Source of the DNA: Terriglobia bacterium
Lineage (GTDB): Bacteria > Acidobacteriota > Terriglobia > Terriglobales > Acidobacteriaceae
DNA: 64,000 nucleotides
Assembly (NCBI GenBank): GCA_020073665.1
Contig: JAIQEU010000002.1
Coordinates: 124,001 to 188,000, forward strand
Reading direction: 5' to 3'
Position 1 is the first letter of the stretch; each line of letters begins with the position of its first letter. The translations under genes were made by a program, and so were the position numbers. Below are positions 17,025 through 29,040 of this stretch, one piece after another. The notes beneath the pieces were generated by a model. The model had not been told where the DNA came from and made no database searches. It saw nothing but the letters and a program-made list of their open reading frames with translations.

Positions 17025-18122
17025 TTATCGCCGGTTACCCTCAAAACAGTCGTGCACAAACGCTGAAGAATATCGCTGCACCACATCCTGAGGAACCGCG
17101 TCCTCGTGAAGTTGCCGGAACTCAAACCCGATGGTGCCATCGGAACTGACGGTGGCCAACAAATATCCGTACACGTACTGGGCAACGGCTTTGGCATCAC
17201 CGGTGTTGGGCGGCAGCGGCACGCGCGTCGCCCCCGCAGTCCCGACGATCCATCCCGGCAATACGCCGCCGTGGCTGCGCCAGTATTCGGTGTTGAAGGT
17301 GCCGTCCATGAAAAAGTGCGAGTGGCTGGCCAGCACGTAGACATTCTTGTGGGCGTCGTTCTTAAGCTTAAGCAGTTCCTGATACACTGTGCGGCCGCTC
17401 TCCACCCCTTGCGCCCACTCGTTCATGCTGTGCCCGTATGAAATGCTCTCCGGTAAGGCAGCGTGCATACCCACCACAATCGTTCGGATCGAACTGTCCG
17501 CCCGGTCACGCGAAGCCACGGCCTCGAACCACTTCATCTGGTCATCGTCAAACTGATCGTGAGAGGCGTTGTCGAGATTGATGAAATCAACTCCATCGCG
17601 CACCCAGTGATAGTAGGTCTTGACCCGGTGATCCGCCGGATCATCCTTCAGTCGCTGCTGTTGCACCACCGGAGCGTTGAGCCAATCGGCAAATTGCGCT
17701 ACGAATTCACCACGCGTCTTCGGTGAAATCACCTCGTGATTGCCAATGCCCAGAAAGAAGGGAACTGATCCGAAAGGTACGACCTGGTTTTGAATGAAGT
17801 CATCCCAGGCCACGTTTTCGTAATCGAGAATGCGCAGCGATTTTCCCTGGCTGGTGGCCAATTGTTTGAAGTCCTGATCAAAGTCATAGATGGCGCGCAG
17901 ATCTCCCAGATGCCAGTAAAACTGCGCCTGATCGCGAATCGCGCCGGCGGCAATTGTGGGCATCACCACGTCGCCACAATTGCGCGAGTCGCCGGAGACC
18001 GCGAAGTGCCAGACCGGAGCCGTGACGGTATTCGAAGCGTTCGTGGTTCGGGCGGCCTGAGCCCACGCCATCATCGAAAAGAGGAGCAGAATTGCGACTC
18101 GAAGATTCACGCGACTTTTCAT
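17025..18122 (-). CDS. Secreted calcineurin-like metallophosphoesterase
   Basis: A 365-residue protein with a signal peptide (cleavage near WAQA). The metallophosphoesterase blocks are in order: SGDSRNCG, WHLGDLRA, GIGNHE, GMHAALPES and ASHSHF, which supply the His/Asp/Asn ligands of a di-metal centre. The first block is GDSR rather than the classical GDxH, a common variation. The substrate is unknown; periplasmic phosphate ester hydrolysis is likely. It is divergent from the DUF1223 gene across about 130 bp. Confidence 0.8.
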   Translation of the reverse strand: MKSRVNLRVAILLLFSMMAWAQAARTTNASNTVTAPVWHFAVSGDSRNCGDVVMPTIAAGAIRDQAQFYWHLGDLRAIYDFDQDFKQLATSQGKSLRILDYENVAWDDFIQNQVVPFGSVPFFLGIGNHEVISPKTRGEFVAQFADWLNAPVVQQQRLKDDPADHRVKTYYHWVRDGVDFINLDNASHDQFDDDQMKWFEAVASRDRADSSIRTIVVGMHAALPESISYGHSMNEWAQGVESGRTVYQELLKLKNDAHKNVYVLASHSHFFMDGTFNTEYWRSHGGVLPGWIVGTAGATRVPLPPNTGDAKAVAQYVYGYLLATVSSDGTIGFEFRQLHEDAVPQDVVQRYSSAFVHDCFEGNRR

Positions 18123-18253
18123 GAGCTTTTGTCTCAACCTGATGCATCCAATGTACCGGGTTAGCCACACTCGGGGAAGCCTTAACCATTGTCACTTTGC
18201 CGGTTCTGAGGCATCCACTTAATATGGATAAGTTCGCGTGCGTGAGTTCGAAT

Positions 18254-19027
18254 ATGGCTAAATTTCTATTCCTTCTTGTGATGCTGGTCGCGGCTGTCGG
18301 TTCAATGTCCGTTTCGGCTTCCGACCTTTCCTCCAGCGGAGCATCTCCGGTGCTGGTCGAACTGTTCACCTCGGAAGGCTGTTCCAGCTGTCCGCCGGCA
18401 GACCGTTTGTTGCAGGACTTGGACCGCCAACCCGTGTCGGGCGTGCAGTTCATCGTGCTCAGCGAGCACGTCGATTACTGGAACCATATTGGCTGGAAGG
18501 ACCCGTTTTCCTCCTCGTTTTTCAGTGACCGCCAGAGCGCCTACTCTGATCACTTCGGACTGAGTGGCGTCTACACCCCGCAGATGGTAGTCGATGGCAA
18601 CACGGAATTCGTGGGCAGCGACTCGCACCGCGCCGCCCAGGCAGCCGAAAAGGCCCGCGCTCAGGAAAAAGTTCCGGTTCATATTTCCGCAATTTCGTGG
18701 GACGGCCCTCACACCCTGCATGCTCACATTGAAGCCGGACAGTCGGGCGCTTCGAAAAACGCCGACGTCTACGTCGTTGTCGCGCTGAACCAGGCCGCAT
18801 CACAAGTTTCGGCGGGCGAGAATTCCGGACGCCATTTGACCCATGTCGCAGTAGTTCAGAGTCTGACCAAAGTCGGCTCGCTGGAAAAAGGCAAGAGTTT
18901 CGCGCAGGATGTTCGCCTTGCCCTGGATCCCAAGACCGATCCCGCCAATCTTCGCGTGATCGCGTTCGTGCAGGAATCTGGCCCCGGCAAGGTGCTGGGA
19001 GCGGCTCTCGAGCACGTGCAGAAGTAA
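18254..19027 (+). CDS. DUF1223 secreted thioredoxin-fold protein
   Basis: A 257-residue protein with a signal peptide (about 1-24) and the DUF1223 hallmark VELFTSEGCSSCPPAD just after it, followed by LSEHVDYWNHIGWKDPF and YTPQMVVDG. DUF1223 adopts a thioredoxin-like fold; the CSSC pair could be redox-active, but no substrate is known. The start was placed at the Met that opens the signal peptide; an in-frame Met lies 19 codons upstream. Confidence 0.85.
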   Translation: MAKFLFLLVMLVAAVGSMSVSASDLSSSGASPVLVELFTSEGCSSCPPADRLLQDLDRQPVSGVQFIVLSEHVDYWNHIGWKDPFSSSFFSDRQSAYSDHFGLSGVYTPQMVVDGNTEFVGSDSHRAAQAAEKARAQEKVPVHISAISWDGPHTLHAHIEAGQSGASKNADVYVVVALNQAASQVSAGENSGRHLTHVAVVQSLTKVGSLEKGKSFAQDVRLALDPKTDPANLRVIAFVQESGPGKVLGAALEHVQK

Positions 19028-19142
19028 TCTTCCAGCAGCCGGCAAGGCGCCACCTGTTCGCGGGTCACGCCGCCGCCCGATCGCGATTTACACCTCGCGT
19101 AGCCTCTGCTACAGTTTGGCGCCTTAGGCCAAAGGAGGAATC

Positions 19143-20324
19143 GTGCGCATCGATCTCTTCCGCATGGAGCGGACGCAGTGCCTCTACGAAAACGAAGTTG
19201 AATTCAACCTCTCCGAAAGCGGTGTACTCCCGCTGCGCGTAGAGGAAATTCTGGAGGGAGAAGATCCCACAACCTTCCTCGCGCACCCCATGAAGTATCC
19301 CGAGTCCGAGGGTTCAGTCGAACTCCGCGAGCACATCGCCCAGTGGTACGGCGCAACCCGCGAGCACGTACTGGTCACCAACGGCGGCTCGGAAGCCAAC
19401 TTCACCGCCATCTGGGGGCTCCTGGACAAGGCCGACCACGCCGCCGTCATGCTGCCCAATTATCTGCAGGCCTGGGGATTGTCTCGCGCATACGCGGCGA
19501 AGACCACCGCCTTCCACCTGGTCGAGCAGACCGAAAACGGTAAGCCGCGCTGGGGACTGGACATCGAGAGTCTGCACAAGGCAGTCAGCAAAAAGACCCG
19601 CCTAATCGTAGTCACCAATCCCAACAATCCCACCGGCGCGGTGTTGAACGAGCGTGAGATGGGCGAAATCGTCCGCGTGGCCCGCAAAGCCAACGCCTGG
19701 CTTCTGGCCGACGAAATCTATCGCGGAGCCGAAGTCAGCGGCCCGCTCTCGCTCACCTTCTGGGGACGCTATGACAAGTTGCTGGTCACCTCAGGCCTCT
19801 CCAAAGCCTTCGGCGCCCCCGGCCTACGCATCGGATGGATCGTTGGCCCACCGAAGGCCCTCGCCAACCTTTGCCGATATCACGACTACACCACGCTGAC
19901 GCCTACATATCTTTCCGATCGGTTGGCCCGAATCATGATGCGGCCCGAGCGTCGCGAGAAAATCCTGGAGCGCACGCGCGCCATTATTCGCCGCAACCTG
20001 CCGAAGCTGGAGTCGTGGATCCACTCGCACGACGACATCTTCAACTACATTCCACCGGTTGCTGGAGCGATCACGTTCTTCCGCTACAAGCTACCTATCT
20101 CATCCGCCGCATTGTTCGACAAGCTGCGCAAAGAACGCTCGGTGCTGATCACTCCGGGAGACCACTTCGGCGCGGGCCGCTACATCAGAGTGGGCTACGG
20201 CTACGACGTGGATTACATATTGCGAGGGCTGGCGCGCGTGGATTTGACTTTGGAGGAACTGAAACAGAAGGGAAGCCGGTCGAAGCAGGTGAAGTCGGTG
20301 GCGGAGCGTCGCGGTGCCGCTTAA
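19143..20324 (+). CDS. PLP-dependent class I/II aminotransferase
   Basis: A 393-residue fold-type I aminotransferase. Visible blocks are TNGGSEANF (cofactor phosphate region), VTNPNNPTG (substrate/cofactor Asn), LADEIYRG (Asp pairing with the pyridine nitrogen) and SGLSKAFGAPGLRIGW, which carries the Schiff-base Lys. The start is GTG with AAAGGAGG upstream at good spacing. The amino-acid specificity cannot be read from sequence. The C-terminal tail is strongly basic. Confidence 0.85.
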   Translation: MRIDLFRMERTQCLYENEVEFNLSESGVLPLRVEEILEGEDPTTFLAHPMKYPESEGSVELREHIAQWYGATREHVLVTNGGSEANFTAIWGLLDKADHAAVMLPNYLQAWGLSRAYAAKTTAFHLVEQTENGKPRWGLDIESLHKAVSKKTRLIVVTNPNNPTGAVLNEREMGEIVRVARKANAWLLADEIYRGAEVSGPLSLTFWGRYDKLLVTSGLSKAFGAPGLRIGWIVGPPKALANLCRYHDYTTLTPTYLSDRLARIMMRPERREKILERTRAIIRRNLPKLESWIHSHDDIFNYIPPVAGAITFFRYKLPISSAALFDKLRKERSVLITPGDHFGAGRYIRVGYGYDVDYILRGLARVDLTLEELKQKGSRSKQVKSVAERRGAA

Positions 20325-20330
20325 CGTGGC

Positions 20331-20430
20331 GCCAGCGTCACCGCCGCCTGTCAGGTGGGCGTCCCTGCCCACCTCATGATGCAGTTGGTGCGTCCCGCTT
20401 CGCGGATTGCCGGTGGGACGCTGGCGCTAT
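20331..20430. repeat. Long imperfect hairpin between convergent genes
   Basis: GGCGCCAGCGTCACC near 20331 pairs with GGTGGGACGCTGGCGC near 20413-20428. Nested inside is a perfect hairpin, AGGTGGGCG facing CCCACCT. It fills the gap between an aminotransferase and a convergent cyclodeaminase-like gene. It could act as a bidirectional terminator, although there is no T tract, or be a REP-like element. Confidence 0.55.
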
Positions 20431-20431
20431 G

Positions 20432-21429
20432 CTAGATCGCAATCTTCTCGCCCCGCCCCGCCGCCTTCGCCCGCTCCATCACCAGCGACGCCGCCGCTAC
20501 ATCTTGCACGCCCACGCCGGTCAGGTCGCAGACGATGATCTCGTCGTCCGAAGTCCGCCCCGGCTTCAGCCCTGCAGTGATCTCGCCCAACTCGGCGTGG
20601 ACTTTTTCTTTGGTGATGGCCCCACGCTCCACCGCGTGATGAATCTCTCCCAGCCGCAAACACTGCGCCAGGCTGTCAGCCACAATCTTGTCGGCGCGCG
20701 CCAGAACGTCGACGTCAAGCTCCTGCTTGTCGGGTGCGTCGGAGCCGACCGCGATCACCGTCACTCCCGGCTTCAGCCATTCCGCCCGCAGCAGCGGTCC
20801 GCGGCTGGCGCTGGCCGTGATAATGACATCCGCCCGTTCTACGGCGGACTGCACCGACTCGGCCACGGCAAAATTGCACGCTGAAATCGCTCGGCACTTG
20901 CCCAAGTCGTCGGCGCACGCCCAGGCTTTGCCGTGGTCGCGTCCCCAGACCCGTACCTCGTGGAACTCGCGCACCCGGGCCAGCATTTCGACCTGGCAGC
21001 GCGCCTGACCGCCGGTACCGATTACCGCGACAGTCGCAATTTTCTTGCGCGCCAAATATTTTGCCGCCACCGCGCCGGCAGCGCCGGTACGCAAGTCGGT
21101 GATGAATCCGTTGTCGAGAAGAAATGCCGCCGGCGCGCCAGTCTTGGCGTCGAACACGACCACCATACCGTCGTTCGCCGGCAACCCAACCTCCGTATTA
21201 CCCAGGAAGCCCGACACGATCTTGACCGCGTAATACGGCCCTCCGCGCACATGCCCAGCTTTGACGTGAATCTCGCCTTGGTGTTCAGGCACGTCCAAAT
21301 GAATGACCGAAGGCACCTCGGCTTGCCCCGTTGAGTAGGCCGAGAACGCCTGCTCCATGGCCGCAATGCAGGCAACAGGATCGAGAAGCTCCCGAATCTC
21401 CGGCTGGCGCAGGATGAGGACTTCGCGGC

Positions 21430-21433
<4 letters not shown>
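20432..21433 (-). CDS. Ornithine cyclodeaminase / mu-crystallin family oxidoreductase
   Basis: A 333-residue protein with the family's Rossmann motif VIGTGGQAR (about 130-140) and the conserved LDVPEHQGEIHVKAG segment near residue 50-60, with Lys at the position used for substrate contact. Members include ornithine cyclodeaminase, alanine dehydrogenase, ketimine reductase and opine-type enzymes; the substrate is not predictable. Its ATG overlaps the stop of the RND permease gene as ATGA, so it is translated from the efflux operon, an unusual partner. Confidence 0.8.
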
Positions 21434-24552
<3,119 letters not shown>

Positions 24553-24565
24553 GAGAATTGGAAGG

Positions 24566-24616
24566 TGGTAGCTGACAGTGGGTGGCCGGAAATGTCCCAG
24601 CTACTAGCTGCCAGCC
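24566..24616. repeat. Short heptad array between efflux genes
   Basis: GTAGCTGACAG on the left and AGCTACT, AGCTGCC, AGCC on the right form a degenerate inverted repeat with 7-nt spacing. The right half runs across the stop codon of the adaptor gene (24604-24606). Confidence 0.45.
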
Positions 24617-25740
24617 TGCGCCGTTACCGCCGCTCCGTCGATCAGGAATTGCGTTCCGGAAACGATCACCTTGTCGCCGGACTTGATTCCGTCCAGTACC
24701 ACGTAGTCGTTGTTTACCATCTCGCCCAGGCGCAGCGGCTTCTGGTGGGCCACCAGCTTGCCGTTCTGTTCGTCGGCCACGAAGGCGAAGTACTGGCCGC
24801 CGATGCGCGACACCGCCAGCACCGGAACCACCGTTCCCTGGCGGGTTCCCCAAACCACCCGTGCCCGGATGGCCTGCGCCGTCCTCAACCGGTCCTTATT
24901 GTTGGTGACGGTGGCCTTTACCAGGATGGTCTGCGTGGTGGTGTCGACTTGCGGAGAAATGAAGCTGATGCGGCTGTCCGCAATCATATTCCCCGCGCCG
25001 TCCACGACTTGGATCGGCAAGTTCATCTTGAGCTGGCCGGAGCGCTCGATGGGCACGTACACGTACACTTCGAGGTTGCCCGGTTTATCCACGGTGGTCA
25101 GCACGGTGGTGTTCGTCACCCGGTCTCCAACCCGCACCGGGATATCCCCGACAATGCCGCTGGTGGACGAAACCACGCGGAAGTAGCGCAACTGCACCTT
25201 CTGCTCACTCACCTGAGCTTCCAGGGCCCGCAGCTGCGCTTGGGTGTTGTCCAGCGCTGACTTCGCCTGGTCCAGTTCCTGCTTGCTGACCACCCCTGCG
25301 TTGTACAAGCCGTTGGCACGTTCGTATTGCTGGCGGGCATACTCCACATCGGCTCGCTTGGCGGCGTGTGTGTCTTCCTGGCTGCGTACCGTGGCCTCCT
25401 GCTTGGACGCATCGATCTGCATCAGCGGCGTGCCCGGCGACACGTGATCGCCGGAGTGAACATGAATTTGTGTGATGTAGCCCTCGACCTGCGGCATGAT
25501 GACGGCCGAGTCCCGCGACTTCAGCATGGCCACGTACTCGGTGGTGTCGCTCACCGGCACTGCGTGTGCCACTTCAATTTTCACCGCAACCGCCGGCATT
25601 CCCTGCGGTGAATCGCCTTTAGCAGAGCCTTTGCCGCACGCCGCCCCCAGCGCGGCCAGCGCCAGCAGCGTCGTCAGCAGGATGTTCGATCCCGCATCCC
25701 GCGGTCTGCGAACCCACCCAGGAATTGCGTTTGACACCAT
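24604..25740 (-). CDS. RND periplasmic adaptor lipoprotein (membrane fusion protein)
   Basis: A 378-residue MFP/HlyD-family protein with a lipobox (LGAAC, Cys35). In order it shows a lipoyl/barrel-sandwich half (VEGYITQIHVHSGDHVSPGTPL, here split around the hairpin), an alpha-hairpin coiled coil (about 105-165), and a beta-barrel and membrane-proximal part. It bridges the RND permease at 21430-24552 to an outer-membrane channel. It is the first gene of the operon. The 3' end carries a heptad repeat. Confidence 0.9.
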   Translation of the reverse strand: MVSNAIPGWVRRPRDAGSNILLTTLLALAALGAACGKGSAKGDSPQGMPAVAVKIEVAHAVPVSDTTEYVAMLKSRDSAVIMPQVEGYITQIHVHSGDHVSPGTPLMQIDASKQEATVRSQEDTHAAKRADVEYARQQYERANGLYNAGVVSKQELDQAKSALDNTQAQLRALEAQVSEQKVQLRYFRVVSSTSGIVGDIPVRVGDRVTNTTVLTTVDKPGNLEVYVYVPIERSGQLKMNLPIQVVDGAGNMIADSRISFISPQVDTTTQTILVKATVTNNKDRLRTAQAIRARVVWGTRQGTVVPVLAVSRIGGQYFAFVADEQNGKLVAHQKPLRLGEMVNNDYVVLDGIKSGDKVIVSGTQFLIDGAAVTAQAGS

Positions 25741-25825
25741 CGTAAGTACCCTAACACGAGTACGCTGTCATGCAGCCTTGCGCGCGGCCAGTGTCGGTGG
25801 GGTGAGTATCACTTTGGAACAAAGT

Positions 25826-25898
25826 CAGGTCGCAGGCGTCAGGACGCAGGTCGAAGAAGCAGTTCTGACGTCCGAGGCCCGACGCCCGAGGCCCGTTC
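25826..25898. repeat. Heptad array upstream of the threonine aldolase gene
   Basis: AGGTCGC, AGGCGTC, AGGACGC, AGGTCGA on the left and CTGACGT, CCGAGGC, CCGACGC, CCGAGGC on the right are each spaced by exactly 7 nt. The two halves are roughly reverse complementary. It ends about 20 bp before the start codon at 25918 and lies in the divergent gap with the efflux operon. Confidence 0.65.
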
Positions 25899-25917
25899 TG
25901 CTACATTGGTTTACGCT

Positions 25918-26952
25918 ATGAAACTCGCCCGCAGCTTTGCCAGCGACAACAATGCCGGTATTCATCCCGAAGTCCTGCAGGCCATCGCCGCCGCCAACCA
26001 CGGCCATACGGTAGGCTACGGCGACGACGCGTACACCGCATCTGCCGTGCGCAAGTTTGAGGAACATTTCGGCCCCGGGATTGAGGTCTTTTTCGTCTTC
26101 AACGGCACCGCCGCCAACGTGCTCAGCCTCAGGGCGCTGACCGAGTCCTATCACGCGGTCATCTGCACCGAAATTGCCCACATTTATACCGATGAATGTG
26201 GCGCCCCAGAAAAGTTCACCGGTTCAAAGCTGATTCCGCTCCCAGCCACGGAAGGCAAGCTCACTGTCGAGACCGTCCGCCACGCCTACCACGGGATTGG
26301 CGACGAGCATCATGTGCAGCCGCGCGTCATTTCTATCACCCAGGCTACCGAGACCGGGACGCTCTACAAGCCGGATGAAATTCAGGCCCTGGCCGGTTTT
26401 GCTCATGATCACGAAATGTTTCTGCACGTGGATGGCGCCCGCATCGCCAACGCCGCCGTCAGCCTTGGACAAACGCTACCGCAGGCGACGCGCGACCTGG
26501 GCGTTGACGTGCTTTCGTTTGGCGGTACCAAGAATGGCGTGATGGGCGGTGAAGCAATTGTCTTCTTCGACCAGAAACTCAGCCGCAACTTCAAGTACCA
26601 CCGCAAACAGGGCATGCAACTGGCGTCAAAAATGCGGTTCATCTCCTGCCAGTTCGAAGCCCTGCTGTCGAACGGCCTGTGGCAGAAAAGCGCCCAACAC
26701 GCCAATCGAATGGCACAGTTGCTGAAAGAAGAAATCAGCAAGATCCCGCAGGTGAAGATCATTTACCCGGTGGAGGCCAACGGAATCTTCGTGCAAATCC
26801 CCCACTCGGCGATCGCCAAGCTGCAGGAGCGATATTTCTTTTACGTCTGGAATGAAGAGGAATCGGTCGTGCGCTGGATGTGCTCGTTCGACACGACGGA
26901 AGACGACGTAAGACAGTTTTCCAAGTTCGTAGCCGAGACCTTGGGTTCGTAG
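25918..26952 (+). CDS. ltaE: Low-specificity L-threonine aldolase
   Basis: A 344-residue fold-type I PLP enzyme that splits threonine or allo-threonine into glycine and acetaldehyde. It begins KLARSFASDNNAGIHPEV; VFNGTAANVLSL binds cofactor phosphate, HVDGARIANA supplies the Asp facing the pyridine ring, and FGGTKNG carries the Schiff-base Lys. The ATG at 25918 fits the family start; an in-frame TTG four codons upstream is less likely. A GC hairpin (26955-26970) follows the stop. Confidence 0.88.
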   Translation: MKLARSFASDNNAGIHPEVLQAIAAANHGHTVGYGDDAYTASAVRKFEEHFGPGIEVFFVFNGTAANVLSLRALTESYHAVICTEIAHIYTDECGAPEKFTGSKLIPLPATEGKLTVETVRHAYHGIGDEHHVQPRVISITQATETGTLYKPDEIQALAGFAHDHEMFLHVDGARIANAAVSLGQTLPQATRDLGVDVLSFGGTKNGVMGGEAIVFFDQKLSRNFKYHRKQGMQLASKMRFISCQFEALLSNGLWQKSAQHANRMAQLLKEEISKIPQVKIIYPVEANGIFVQIPHSAIAKLQERYFFYVWNEEESVVRWMCSFDTTEDDVRQFSKFVAETLGS

Positions 26953-26954
26953 CA

Positions 26955-26970
26955 CCGGCGTCCCCGCCGG
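26955..26970. terminator. GC hairpin after ltaE
   Basis: CCGGCG-TCCC-CGCCGG, a 6-bp perfect stem with a 4-nt loop just after the ltaE stop and before the convergent small gene. No T tract follows, so it may be a stability element or a simple bidirectional hairpin. Confidence 0.4.
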
Positions 26971-26988
26971 CAACCACGAATGCTGCCT

Positions 26989-27159
26989 TCATTCTTGCTG
27001 CAGAAGTTTCCCCAGCGTTGGCTTGTGCTTCTCCACTTTCTTCTTCTTGCGATCCGGAACCACCCGCGCCGGCGGCACAATCCCAATCTGCTCGCGCGAC
27101 ATTTCCTTCACCACTTTCACCGCGCGAAACCGCTTGATTTTCTTCTTTTTTCTCGGCAT
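26989..27159 (-). CDS. Small Lys/Arg-rich protein
   Basis: A 56-residue, very basic product that begins MPRKKKKIKRFRAVK, has PPARVVPDRKKKK in the middle and ends in KPTLGKLLQQE. I recall similar short basic proteins in other Acidobacteria, but that is memory and was not checked. The composition suggests nucleic-acid or ribosome binding. The next gene, a zinc-ribbon-like protein, is divergent about 70 bp away. The ribosome site is weak. A longer upstream frame exists but overlaps that neighbour and looks spurious. Confidence 0.55.
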   Translation of the reverse strand: MPRKKKKIKRFRAVKVVKEMSREQIGIVPPARVVPDRKKKKVEKHKPTLGKLLQQE

Positions 27160-27228
27160 CCAGGCAATCTTGCCACAGTTAGCAGCTCGCAAGGGTGTAG
27201 TATTCTGTTTGTCAGCTGACGACTGCCC

Positions 27229-27504
27229 ATGGAAGAACGCGATTTTTTCGACGAAAAAACCGACAAGAAGCCCGCAACCTTGAACTGTCCGCACTGCCAT
27301 CAGGCCGCAGAATACGAAGTCACTTGGCTGGTGCGCACCAAGAAACAAAATCTTCCCGGCCGCGGCGACGAACGCGACCGCGCCCGCTTCGCCAAGGCAC
27401 GCTCCTACATGATGCGCAAAGACGACGTCATGATGTGCAAGAACCTGCGCTGCCGCAAACGCTTCGAAATTTCCGGGGTGCAGTCGGTGGCATTTCTGGA
27501 CTAG
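27229..27504 (+). CDS. Small zinc-ribbon-like protein, hypothetical
   Basis: A 91-residue protein with CPHC (about 20-23) and CKNLRC (about 70-75), two Cys pairs that could bind one zinc ion. The intervening segment is charged (RTKKQNLPGRGDERDRARF). No family recognised. It is divergent from the small basic protein and is followed 30 bp downstream by a small membrane protein. Confidence 0.6.
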   Translation: MEERDFFDEKTDKKPATLNCPHCHQAAEYEVTWLVRTKKQNLPGRGDERDRARFAKARSYMMRKDDVMMCKNLRCRKRFEISGVQSVAFLD

Positions 27505-27534
27505 CGGTTGCCGGTTCACGGCTTGTTAGAGATC

Positions 27535-27798
27535 ATGGCCTGGTACTGGATTACCATCGCGTGGTTGCTGGTTGTGGCCGTGAACGTGTGTGCCGTAGTG
27601 ATGAGAGTCCGCGTCAATCGCACCCTGCCAGAGAGTGAGCGGTTCTCGGGGTGGAGGCGCGATGCTGGAGCGGTTTCTCGCAGATATCGAGAACTTTTCC
27701 CAAACAGCTATCTGCCGGATCTTGAGCGCTATTCGTTTTGGCTCGTTGTCGTAATGCTCTTGGTGTGGCTGATTGACGCCCTGTGGAAAACAAACTGA
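27535..27798 (+). CDS. Small two-helix membrane protein, hypothetical
   Basis: An 87-residue protein with helices at about 3-23 and 63-83 separated by a basic, Arg-rich loop (RRDAGAVSRRYRELF). The ATG at 27535 is used; an in-frame TTG nine codons upstream is possible. No family recognised. It probably shares a transcript with the zinc-ribbon-like gene. Confidence 0.55.
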   Translation: MAWYWITIAWLLVVAVNVCAVVMRVRVNRTLPESERFSGWRRDAGAVSRRYRELFPNSYLPDLERYSFWLVVVMLLVWLIDALWKTN

Positions 27799-27926
27799 TC
27801 TACCGCCCCTTGCCCGCCGTGGCTTCCCCACCCTCCGCTGATTTATACTGACAAGTTTCCCATCCGCCGCCGGACCGGGTAGAAGTGTCGGAGTCCCGCG
27901 TATTGGCTGGAAACAGGAGTCATACC

Positions 27927-28697
27927 GTGAAAATCCTGGTTTGCATGAAACAGGTGCCGCAGAAAGATGCGCCCCTCAAGCTGAATGAGTCGGGCACCTG
28001 GATTCGCGAAGATGTTTCCTACGAGGTCAACGAGCCTGATGCTTTCGCGCTCGAAGAGTCTCTGCGCCAGAAAGAGAAACACGGTGGCGAGGTGGTCGTG
28101 ATCACCTCCGGCCCGGCCCGCGCCCAGCAGGTGCTGCGCGAAGCCCTGGCCAAGGGCGCCGACCGCGCCATTCATCTGGAAGACAACGCGTTCGTCGGGC
28201 TCGATGCCTTCAACACCGCCCGCGCGTTCGCCGCGGCCATCAAAGACGAGCAGTTCGACCTGATCTTTACTGGCCTGCAATCCGACGACTACGGTTACGC
28301 CCAGACCGGCGTGGTGCTGGCGGAACTGCTGGGCTGGCCGCACGCTACCATCATCATGCACATCGAGAAAAACGATGCCGGCATCCGGGTGAAGCGCGAA
28401 CTCGAAGCCGGCTACTTCCAGTACGTGGACATGCCGCTGCCGGCCGTTCTGACCATCCAGTCGGGCATCAATAAACTGCGCTACGCCACCCTGATCGGCA
28501 TCAAGCAGGCCAAGAATAAGCCGCTGCGCAAAGTGACGCTGGCCGAGGTGCAGTCGGCCATCGGCGCAAACCTGCAGAAAATCGAGCGCCTGTACGTGCC
28601 GCAGAAAACCAAGAACACAGAATTCCTGGAAGGCCCGCCCGCAGAAGTCGCCAAAAAGCTGGTCGACAAGCTGCGCAACGAAGTGCGGGTGCTGTAA
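27927..28697 (+). CDS. etfB: Electron transfer flavoprotein beta subunit
   Basis: A 256-residue EtfB, normal length. It begins VKILVCMKQVPQKDAP, contains the adenine-nucleotide region (VVVITSGPARAQQVLREALAKGADRA is the family block, here abbreviated) and the recognition-loop region near ATLIGIKQAKNKP. With EtfA it binds FAD and AMP and accepts electrons from acyl-CoA and other dehydrogenases. The start is GTG at 27927 with AGGAG upstream; the earlier Met in the frame lies in the leader. The cluster continues with a small membrane protein, etfA and ETF-QO. Confidence 0.9.
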   Translation: MKILVCMKQVPQKDAPLKLNESGTWIREDVSYEVNEPDAFALEESLRQKEKHGGEVVVITSGPARAQQVLREALAKGADRAIHLEDNAFVGLDAFNTARAFAAAIKDEQFDLIFTGLQSDDYGYAQTGVVLAELLGWPHATIIMHIEKNDAGIRVKRELEAGYFQYVDMPLPAVLTIQSGINKLRYATLIGIKQAKNKPLRKVTLAEVQSAIGANLQKIERLYVPQKTKNTEFLEGPPAEVAKKLVDKLRNEVRVL

Positions 28698-28704
28698 GTA
28701 AGAA

Positions 28705-28738
28705 TGTGTGGCCGCGGGCGACTCGCCCGCGCTGTGTC
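28705..28738. repeat. TGTGGCC-GCGGGCG hairpin repeat, copy 1
   Basis: TGTGGCC precedes a 7-bp stem GCGGGCG (28714-28720), loop ACT, CGCCCGC (28724-28730). The same design, with one base changed in the loop, occurs after the ETF-QO gene near 31911. It may be a REP-like element or mRNA 3'-end hairpin. Confidence 0.6.
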
Positions 28739-28814
28739 ATGCATCACTGAAATCATGGGCCGCACTTGTCCATACTGACCCCGAGTGTCCGACAGCGAAC
28801 CAGCGGAGGCGACC

Positions 28815-29036
28815 ATGGTAGATGCCGAAGACAAGCGGGAGCGTGGTACCAGCCTGATGTTTATCGGGCTGGCGCTCTGGGTGGCGGATTTGCTGGTGAT
28901 TTTTTATCTGCCCTCGGCTGTAAAGCTGGGCCGCCACGGGATGTTCCTGGGAATCATCGCAACCCTGGCAGCGCTTGGCGTGATTGCGATGGTCGCCGGC
29001 TACCAGAAGCGCCGCCAAGCCGGAACGGAAGATTGA
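28815..29036 (+). CDS. Small two-helix membrane protein inside the etf cluster
   Basis: A 73-residue protein with two predicted helices (about 15-35 and 43-63) and a polar C-terminus (QKRRQAGTED). GCGGAGGCGACC provides a good ribosome site for the ATG at 28815; an in-frame GTG lies ten codons upstream. It sits between etfB and etfA on the same strand. No family recognised; a role in membrane docking of ETF is speculation. Confidence 0.6.
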   Translation: MVDAEDKRERGTSLMFIGLALWVADLLVIFYLPSAVKLGRHGMFLGIIATLAALGVIAMVAGYQKRRQAGTED

Positions 29037-29040
29037 TAGT

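Noticed and set aside
19835-20884. A 349-residue plus-strand frame overlapping the aminotransferase and cyclodeaminase genes
   Set aside because: It overlaps two genes with clear motifs and crosses a non-coding hairpin; its product has no recognisable features.
27160-27519. N-terminal extension of the small Lys-rich protein to 176 residues
   Set aside because: The extension is antisense to the zinc-ribbon-like gene and has random composition, whereas the last 56 codons are distinctive.
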